A stretch of DNA of 19,823 bases. It comes from Cladosporium sp. IMV 00045. Lineage: Eukaryota; Ascomycota; Dothideomycetes; Cladosporiales; Cladosporiaceae. The stretch covers positions 1-19,823 of the forward strand of contig MSJI02000288.1 of assembly GCA_001931905.2 (NCBI GenBank), written 5' to 3'. Of this stretch, positions 1 to 7,859 are shown one piece after another. Under the pieces are notes generated by a model. The model searched no databases. It had not been told where the DNA came from and saw only the letters and a list, made by a program, of their open reading frames with translations. Positions within the stretch are counted from its first letter, which is position 1; every line of letters starts with the position of its first letter. The position numbers and the translations under genes are program-made.

Positions 1-1809
1 CCAAGCCAAAAGAACAACCAAGCCACGAACAACACATACCAGCAGCCTCAGACCGGCGCACCCGTCACGAACATGTCGAATGCTCCCTTTTTAGGACCAA
101 GTGAAGCTGCCGCTTCGAGGAGCCTGCTGGACCTCAGCCAAGGATACCGCGAGCTCCCAGCGTCCGCTATGCCCTCGATCACTCCAGGGACGACAATCAT
201 GTCTATTGGCGGCGTGACCATTTCCGAGGAACACCTCAAGCAGCTATTCGACATCTACTTCCAGCATTACCACCCGTTTCTGCCCATCTTGAGCCCCGAC
301 CTCATGATGAAGGAAATGAGGCTGGACGCTTACTACAATCTGCATCCACTGATTCACTGGACCGTAGTTGCGACTGCTGCTCGCCGTTTTGACGCACGAC
401 CTGGACTGCTCGTAGAGATGCAAGGCCCGCTGACCGACATGCTATGGACAACGCTATCTCAAGTCCCCCAGACATACCACGTCTGCAAGGCGCTGGCCCT
501 ACTATGCTCCTGGCCTCTACCGAACTCCTCGACTTCGCAAGAACCGACAATGATGCTCGCCGGTGTCATGTTCCAGCTCGCTATGCAATACGGTCTGCAC
601 CGACCCAGTCACGCGCAAGATTTCAGCAGATTCCGGATCGACTTGCGCGAGGAAGACATTGCCGACCGTCTGAACACATGGGCGTCTGTGAACATTGTTG
701 CCCAGAACGTGGCGACGGGTCAAGGTCAGCCACCACTGGCTAGGTGGGCGTGGTACACCTACGGCTTGCATCTCGATCGCATGAAGCGCGAGCTTGACAC
801 AAGGTGTCGCATTGAAAAGTTCATCGACACGGTGACGAGGACGCTGTTCACGATGCAAAGAGATCACATAGTAGAGGTTGATCAGGCACAGCGTGGCTTG
901 TCAATCGACATGTACTCAAGGGAGCTGGGAGAGCTTGAGACTACATTGCTTTCAGCAGGTGCATCACGTATGTTCCTCGTTTCTTTTGCTAACTTCGCCA
1001 TCGCGACTTACTGACTATTTCCAGACGTCGAACTGCTCTATCTGAAGGCTGCTGGCCTCCATCTTCGACTGTCGGCGTTCTTCGACAAGCCGAGCCAGCC
1101 CAATTACCTCGCAGATCTTCGCCACGTGTACATCGCCGCCACCAGCATGCTGACTGCCGTCATCGATTTGCCCGAAGAAACGCTACTCTATGTGCCGCGT
1201 TACATCGAGCAGATGATCCTCGCCGGCGCCGTAACACTTCTCAAATTGCTCAACTCATCATTCGAATCACACGTGGACGTTCCAGCCGGCCGAAGCCTCT
1301 TCTCTCGCTCGGTAAACACCCTGCGACAGCTCAGTGTACGCAGCAACGACCTCCCACAGCGCCTCGCCGAAGTCATGGCGCAGCTATGGCACACGTCGGG
1401 AGCCAGCGAACAACGCATGTTCAACGGCGAAGAAGGCAGCAACTTCAAAGACGACGGATTACAACTCAAGGTCCGCTGTCGCTCATCCCTCTCCGTCCTC
1501 TTCGACGCCATCTGGCGCTGGCGTCAACAAGTCGGTCAAACCGGACGCGAAGGTCTTGCCCAAGCGGTCGAACACCCGACTTCTGTCCCCGCCGATAGCC
1601 ACGGCGCGAACAGTCCTAACGCCGCGGTGTCTGGCGATGGTGCACACGGCTTGACTGGTTTCGACAGTAGCCTGACGGCTGAGATTGATCCGCTGTCTTG
1701 GGAAGGCAGTTATGGTAGTAATGCTGTTTTCGACCCGTTGAGCTGGGCTCTGGATGGGAATCTGCAGTTTTCGTCGACATTCGGAGGCACTGATGGGCTT
1801 GGCTTTTGA
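1..1809 (+). CDS. Fungal Zn2Cys6-type transcription factor, C-terminal part (5' end outside window)
   Basis: The reading frame is open from base 1, so the gene starts to the left of the window; the ATG at 73 is probably internal. There are two exons, 1-967 and 1025-1809, joined in phase across a 57-nt GTATGT...CCAG intron, giving 583 visible residues ending in TGA-type stop at 1807-1809. The visible part begins with an Asn/Gln-rich stretch. It continues into a region matching the fungal-specific transcription factor middle homology region (LFDIYFQHYHPFLPIL, then HPLIHWTVVATAARRF), of the kind seen in Leu3/War1-like regulators. The zinc cluster that such proteins carry at the N terminus is not visible and is inferred. 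The C-terminal tail holds two copies of DPLSW in an acidic/aromatic context, plausibly an activation segment. It lies about 780 bp upstream of the co-oriented amidase, which makes it a possible but unproven regulator of that gene. The family call is good; the target and effector are unknown. Confidence 0.85.
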
Positions 1810-2589
1810 ATCGACACATTGATCGAGCACAGTGGGCTAATTCGCCGTTGAGCTCTTGGGCTGTTCTTTGAGAGGTTGAATCGTTTTTATATTCTATTAT
1901 TAACTTCATGACGAGACGAAACAGAACGATTTCTACTTCAAGTAGCGCAATTGGGTGGTTTGTATGCGACGGAGTTCTTCTATACCTAGGTTGTTTCCTC
2001 GATACGAAAGTACCTTGAGATGTTACTATTACGTGAGAACAAACCATGCCAGTACGTAATTTATTGCTCTTGACAACGCGAGAGTTTCGACTCTAATTTT
2101 GTACCTATTGAAGCCGAAGATGATTCTCCAAGAAATTGAACATCATCACTGCAAGGTATATACCTAAATATTCGTCTGCGTATTTCAATTCTAAACCTCT
2201 AGATTGATATTGAAGCCTAACTCCTACGAACGACGAACTCAAATCACTTTACCGTTGGATCAATGCCCGTCACAAGCTTCTCACAGTCTCACTGTAGCGG
2301 GCATCTCGGCTATGCCGGTATCTGTGATATGATGTAGGCTTTTGATAGCTGTCTCACTCTATCAAGTTTATCAATGCTATCGCCCCACCCGAATGGAACC
2401 TTCCCCACGTTTGCCCTTATCAACAACAGCCGAGGGAGCTCTACAGTGGCAGGTGGCAGGGCAGAGCCGAGTGTAGGCGTTGATGATCAGCATCTTATTC
2501 GTTGTATTCTTCTTTCACGAAACACATTTCCTCAAAGCGATCGTTGACAATTGGCAAGTAGTCGACAAGATTCTCTCTGGCACGCCACA
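1810..2589. other. Intergenic region: 3' flank of the transcription factor gene and promoter of the amidase
   Basis: No coding region is recognised here. The left part is AT-rich and follows the transcription factor stop. The right part contains a tight cluster of GATA motifs (annotated separately). An in-frame stop at 2545-2547 shows that the amidase frame does not extend upstream of the ATG at 2590. Open frames here, such as the one starting near 2480, lack any recognisable protein signature. Confidence 0.6.
2343..2422. promoter_or_regulatory. Cluster of five HGATAR (AreA/NIT2-type) GATA sites
   Basis: Directly visible: TGATAG at 2343-2348 on the plus strand, and on the minus strand TGATAG (2359-2364), TGATAA (2368-2373), CGATAG (2377-2382) and TGATAA (2417-2422). 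Four of the five fall within 40 bp. They lie about 170-250 bp upstream of the proposed amidase start. Known: AreA/NIT2-type GATA factors bind HGATAR elements, often paired, to activate nitrogen-catabolic genes including amidases. Inference: the amidase is under nitrogen catabolite control. By composition roughly 0.2 such sites would be expected in 80 bp. Confidence 0.5.
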
Positions 2590-4513
2590 ATGTTGCCGCC
2601 GTTCGATTATTTCGAGCACCGTTCCGCGTGGTAAGCATCATCTCACCCTCCAACTTGCCAACCCAATCTCCGCCTCAGCACATCCCACGCGACACAGCGT
2701 GGGCACAACAGCTTGGAACTGTGGCTTGCGACGGCGATAGACGAGCAAATCCTGAGGATCAACATGTTCTTGAGTTCTTGTGCTGATTCTGTTCACTTTC
2801 TACAGCAAACGCAAGCAATCCGTACGCGCCGGTCGACTCGCCAGCCTACCCTCACCATACCACAGCCCGATTACAGCCAAAGACAAGGCCATCTTCAACG
2901 AACCCATTGACCAGCTCGTCCAAGATGTCCAAGAGAAGAGAACGCCCGCGATCGATGTGTTACGCGCCTACGGCAAGGCTGCCTCTATGGCCCAGGACAA
3001 GACAAACTGCCTGACCGAAGTCATGATCAAGGAAGCCGAGGGCTGGCTGCAGGATGGCTCTATCAACCTACAAGGACCTCTCGCTGGTATTCCTGTCAGT
3101 CTGAAAGACAGCATTGCCGTCGGCGGCTTCGACGTCAGTGTCGGCTACAGTTCAAACACTGGCAAGCCATACCCAGTGGATGGAAGTCTCGTCCGCCTTC
3201 TCAAAGCTGCTGGAGCGGTGCCTTTCGTCAAGACTGCTCTCCCCATCACTCTATTGAGTTTTGAGTCGTTCAACGACGTCTGGGGCCGATGTCTCAACCC
3301 ACACAACACGAAATACTCTCCTGGTGGCAGTACTGGAGGTGAAGGTGCACTCCTCGCTTTTGGTGGTAGCAGAATAGGCATTGGGTCTGATGTGGCGGGC
3401 TCCGTTCGCGCCCCGGCTCATTTCTCAGGTTGTTACAGTATTCGATGCTCCACTGGACGCTGGCCCAAGCAGGGTGTCAACACTTCCATGCCTGGCCAGG
3501 AAGGCATCCCCTCTGTTTTCTCACCGATGACACGCACCATGCTTGACCTCTCGTACTTCACTCGCTCATTCATTCAGCTGGAACCATGGAAGTATGACCA
3601 CTCAGTCCATCCCATGCCCTGGCGCGAAGACGTCTACAAAGAGTTCGCCACCGAAAAAAAGCGCCTCCGCGTTGGTGTGCTGCGAACAGACGACGTAGTC
3701 GACCCATCGCCAGCATGCTCTCGCGCACTCAACAACGCCATCACAGCTCTCCAATCAGCCGGCCACGAGATTATCTCCATTGACCCACCATCGCCCTACC
3801 GCGCCCTTGTGATCGCATCCAACCTGCTCAACTCCGACGGCACGAAGACCTTCCGCTCCTACTTCCGCACCGGCGAATCCGACGACCCCGGCGCAGCAGC
3901 TTTCGGCAAATACATGCGCCTGCCTCGCATCTTCAAGTGGTTCTACTGGGCCTGGACGAAGTACATTAAGCGCGACGAAGTCTACGCGGGTCTGCTGCAG
4001 TTCTGGCACGCCAAATCGGCCGCCGAGCAGTGGACTTGGGTCGCGCGCCGCGAGGCGTACAAAGCCGAATGGCACGACTGGTGGAACTCCTTCGCGCACC
4101 CGGACACGCCTGATGTGCAAGACGGTACCGGTTTGGATGTCATCCTCGCGCCGCCGAATGCTCTGCCCGCCACGCCTCATGGCGCTATGCGTACGGCCGC
4201 CGCCGCGTGCGGGTACACTTTCCTGTTCAATCTGCTCGACTACGCTGTTGGCGTTCTGCCCGTGACGCACGTCGATCCCGCGGTGGATATGACGACGCCG
4301 GCTGAGCAGAAGGCCGCGATGAGTAAGAATGCTGTCTCGAAGGGTATCTGGAAGTACTACGATGCGGTTAAGATGGCGGGCTTGCCGGTGGGTGTGCAAG
4401 TTATTGGACGTAGGTTGGAGGAGGAGAAGGTGCTTGGTGTTATGAGTCGTTTGGAGGGTGCATTGGAGGAGAAGGGAATGAAGTATAACTTGCTGGAGGG
4501 TTATGAGCAATGA
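2590..4513 (+). CDS. Fungal amidase (amidase-signature family), two exons
   Basis: The protein hydrolyses a carboxamide to an acid and ammonia; the substrate is not predictable. The long open frame has no usable upstream ATG: it opens after a TGA at 2771, and its nominal start is GTG. I propose exon 1 at 2590-2630 (MLPPFDYFEHRSA), a 175-nt intron 2631-2805 (GTAAGC...CTACAG with a TGCTGAT branch-like site), and exon 2 at 2806-4513. The phases match and give 582 residues. The amidase-signature triad is visible: Lys114 in LKDS, cis-Ser189 in PGGSTGGEGA and nucleophile Ser213 in DVAGSVRAP. This agrees with the Ser-cisSer-Lys mechanism. Close resemblance to known fungal amidases continues through PMPWR and GLPVGVQVIGRRL near the C terminus. 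There is no signal peptide, so it is probably cytosolic. It is convergent with the next gene, 186 bp away, and a GATA-site cluster lies upstream. The family is certain; the first exon is likely. Confidence 0.9.
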
Positions 4514-4699
4514 GTTGTTTAAAGGGTCAACTGGGTCGCGGGATGGGCAAGCGTGAATTATGGCTGGCCATATGATAGGTCTAATGTCAACAAGTCTCAC
4601 CTCCATACTACCTGACTCCTCCTTCCAATGTCCATTGGTCGCGCTCATCCACGTCTGTCCAAAACGCTGAACTTGAGGGTGAAAAAAAAAAGGCTCTCC

Positions 4700-6247
4700 T
4701 CAACCACCCAACTCACAAACCCTCCCCTCCCTCTCCCAAACAACCCTCCTTCCCCCGCCCACCGGATCAACCCTCCTAAACACCCTAATGCGATGCTCCG
4801 GCACGAAATCCTCCTCCTCGACCTCGCGCCCCCACTTCTCGAGCGGCAGCCACTTCAGCCCTTCGAAGCGGTCCAGGTAGCCGACTTCGTAGTCGTGAGG
4901 GGCGTGTAGGGGATCCCAGCGGAGGCGGGAGAGGACTTGGGAGGCGGGTGGGAGTTTGGTGTGGTTTGGGTTTGCTGTTGTGGGTGGGGAGTTGGGGGTT
5001 GGGTAGTTTGAGGTGTGGCGGTTTGGGGATTTTGGAACCGGTGCTGTCGGGATGAGATCAAGTAGGTTAAGAGCTTGTTGCTGCTGGCATTGGTCGGTTG
5101 TCGCTCGGCCTGTGGAGTTGTCTACGCTCAAGGCAAACGTGTTAATGAAATCTGTGAGAGGCTCTCTTGCCGTAGGCCGTTCTGAAGCATCTTTTGCCTG
5201 GCATGAAAAGCCAACACCAATGACATAAAGCCACTCTTCGTCGGACGGCTTGAAAGCGCGTGGCCAGATACGAAGAGGGCCGGCGATGAAGTCAGACTTG
5301 TGCAATTTCCCCATCAGGTTTGTGATTTCCTTGACGAGCTGCGAGTGGAAAGCCGCGCGCTGCTTGGGCGCCCAGCATTCTGCGGAGACAAGCAGAAATG
5401 TTTTGTAGCTCTTGCAAAATTTTCGAAAGTGCTCTGCAAGTGGGCTGGTGAGGAGGTTCGGATCCTGGGCGAGCTGGGATATTGCACTTGCTATAGCTGC
5501 CTTGCTGTCGGCGGCGATCTGAGGGAGGGGCGTGTAGGCTTTTCGACAGCTTGGTGTGAAGATCGTGTCAAGGCTCTCGGGAGTCTGGTAGTGATTCAGG
5601 AAGGATTGTATGATGTCGCTGAGGTAGAATTGGTCTTGCTTTGAGTTGAGCGCAGTTTCATTGTGGGAATTGTACAGCATCCACACCAAAGCCTCTGCGT
5701 CAAGCATGCCGAAGTCATTGGAAAAGACGCCCGCATATTCCGCCCATGATCGCAACGTGCGGAAGACCTCGCAGAAAAGATCGACCTTATCGTCCAGTAC
5801 ATGCCATAGGTGCCAAGTATCTTGCAGGCGACAGAGATTCTGCTCGATGTACTTCGGGTGCTGTGCCGGCTGAGGATAATTTGGAAATCCGTAGGCTTCC
5901 ACGGTGATGAGGTCGAAATGCGGTGGTACTCTGCAGTAATGCAGCCAGATGGACGCTTCATCGTGAGGTGATGATACTATACAGTCAAATTTGGGAAGGT
6001 CCTCTCGGTCAAGTTTTTCGGCGATATATTCCCAGAAGGTGTTCGAGCTGTTGTCAGTGAGGCAGACGAGGTGAATTTCGTCACCCGGCTGCCAGAGTCC
6101 AAGAGCAAATAAGCCTGTCGGATAAAGATATCGCTGAGGGCCTGGCCTCGGTTGTGATGGATGTGTTGGTTTGTAGGTCTGCAACTCGCACTGAAGTTGC
6201 TCTGCCAGTCTGGCTACCGTGTTCTGAATGGCCTCTGTTGCCGCCAT
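4700..6247 (-). CDS. Poly(A)-polymerase-like protein with C-terminal MJ1316 (DUF504) RNA-end-recognition domain
   Basis: Intron-free, 515 residues; the ATG at 6247 sits in a good CACCCATGG context, and a stop closes the frame upstream. Residues about 35-120 align by eye with a PAP/OAS-type nucleotidyltransferase core, but the motifs are altered: the usual Gly-Ser is G45-L46, and the usual Asp-x-Asp is E57-I-H59. Residues about 140-215 match the PAP central domain (FRTLRSWAEYAGVFSNDFG). Residues about 265-365 resemble the PAP RNA-binding domain (GPLRIWPRAF). A Gln/Pro/Asn-rich linker follows, and residues 437-515 are a clear MJ1316/DUF504 domain (LRWDP, DYEVGYLDRFEGLKWLPL, VPEHRIRVFRR). Known: MJ1316 domains are proposed to recognise RNA 2',3'-cyclic ends in RNA repair systems, sometimes fused to PAP, 2H and EEP domains. 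Inference: a catalytically dead, RNA-binding derivative of such a protein without the 2H and EEP parts. Function unproven. A run of ten A residues (4682-4691) lies just past its stop. Confidence 0.85.
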   Translation of the reverse strand: MAATEAIQNTVARLAEQLQCELQTYKPTHPSQPRPGPQRYLYPTGLFALGLWQPGDEIHLVCLTDNSSNTFWEYIAEKLDREDLPKFDCIVSSPHDEASIWLHYCRVPPHFDLITVEAYGFPNYPQPAQHPKYIEQNLCRLQDTWHLWHVLDDKVDLFCEVFRTLRSWAEYAGVFSNDFGMLDAEALVWMLYNSHNETALNSKQDQFYLSDIIQSFLNHYQTPESLDTIFTPSCRKAYTPLPQIAADSKAAIASAISQLAQDPNLLTSPLAEHFRKFCKSYKTFLLVSAECWAPKQRAAFHSQLVKEITNLMGKLHKSDFIAGPLRIWPRAFKPSDEEWLYVIGVGFSCQAKDASERPTAREPLTDFINTFALSVDNSTGRATTDQCQQQQALNLLDLIPTAPVPKSPNRHTSNYPTPNSPPTTANPNHTKLPPASQVLSRLRWDPLHAPHDYEVGYLDRFEGLKWLPLEKWGREVEEEDFVPEHRIRVFRRVDPVGGGRRVVWEREGRVCELGG

Positions 6248-7859
6248 GGGTGGTGATCGGGATGATGAAATGCGTATACTGGTCTTGGAGACATGATCAA
6301 TATACTGAAATTTGTCCTACCTTCTTATCTTGAATATCCATTGACTACATGGAAGGGTGCTTCGTATTTGTGAATCATCCTCTGTCAGACCTGAGCAAGA
6401 TCACAGTCAGAATCGTTCCGGCTTTTGCCTAAGGGAACAAGGCACATTCACACGTGATATGAATCCCAATGATCATTCAAACATCGAGCTCATCGTAGAG
6501 TCGACTTGCGATGATCCCCTTTTTGTTTTCTCCATGAATCGGAGTCCATCACCACAAGCTTGGCGATGATGATGGTCATGACGATGATGTCGGATGTCGG
6601 GCGGCGGAAAGGCAGCGCTGGATCAACAAGCAGCTGACGCTGCCCGTGGGGAATGTGTGAAAGTCTTGCATGAGAATCCACTCACAACCAAACCAGTTCA
6701 CATGATGATGAGACCAAGAAAACGTCGATGGGCGAAGCTTATCGTGAGGACGATCAGAGGTTGCCAGAGACACACACATCCACCACTTGTTTTCGCGAAT
6801 GATGCGCACGGCCAATTTTCAACAGACAGGGGGGATTCTTGCCGCGTTGACTACTGCAAGACTGATGAGAAGTGGGATCTTCAGTCCAGCATGAGGCATC
6901 GACTCCTTGCCATGACCTCAATGGATACTGCATACATCTGGATATACCGAGGCTTGTCTCCTACAGATGAAAAAGCTGCGTCGATCGATCCTCTGTCGTC
7001 ACACCACCATATAACAAGCCCATGTATGCTTGACGGCGGCGTCGGCAAAGGTATCAATTGCAAACCCATTCTGACCAAACACCAAGACTTCGACGCGTCT
7101 TCTCGAAGCACTCTAATAAAAGCGACAGCCGCCGGCTCACACAGAAAAAGCACCGTCCACCCCTTCGACAATGGCACCCGGTGGGGCAGAGATCCGCGTA
7201 TGGCGTCGATGATGGAGCTGCCCGCGCTCGTGCGCCCGCCCGCCCATGTCTGATCGTTAGTCTCGTAGTCTCGTTAGTAGTCTCTCTCGGTGTGCTGATG
7301 TGCTGCTCTGTCTCTGTCGTGAGAGAAGATCGATCACACCCAACTCTAGAAGCTTTTCTCTCTCCTTGCTTCATACTACTGCTGCCCGCTCCGTCGCGTG
7401 CCCACGCAGAGTATTCTCCGTCTTCTACCTCTTCCTACTCGTATCACATCAATCACCTCTATACCCATCAGACTCGCCATCATCCATTGAATTGGCGCCA
7501 CTTACGCTGGGACCCTGACACTCTGACACTCGTCCGCGACGCTATCGTAGCCGCCTTCTAGCGCGTTAGCCACACCCTTGGAGCTGTTCGACCACCAGCC
7601 AACAAAGTCGCGCACCATTCGATCTCTCTAAAGGCGTTTCATACACTGCACTACTCTACCCGCATCCTCCCTCTTCGTTCAATGGCATTTGTGTCGCACC
7701 ATTCCTAGCTCACCCGGCTGCCTGCAGCACGTCTAGAGCGCGTCGGTCGCCGCAAACACACCGCCGACCAACACCGCGCCACAACCTCACCTTACTTTCT
7801 TCTCCAACTGGATCCCTGAGCCTCTGTTTGATACCTCCCTCTCAGACCCTCCGGCGATC
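6248..7859. other. Long divergent intergenic region with pyrimidine-rich leader
   Basis: It separates the minus-strand PAP-MJ1316 gene from the plus-strand cNMP/F-box gene. No convincing gene is seen. A 219-codon plus-strand frame at 6594-7253 has an ATG but no recognisable domain, and His/Arg/Ser-rich random-looking composition. From about 7260 to 7859 the plus strand is rich in CT and CTC runs, typical of fungal core promoters and 5' leaders, and probably holds the transcription start of the downstream gene. A short GAT-rich stretch lies near 6560-6600. Confidence 0.5.

Noticed and set aside
3755..4648. 297-codon minus-strand frame opposite the amidase
   Set aside because: It lies antisense to a clearly conserved enzyme, is Arg/His-rich as expected of a shadow of GC-rich coding sequence, and matches no family.
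6560..6600. GAT-rich stretch as a microsatellite
   Set aside because: The repeat units are irregular and too few to call a repeat.
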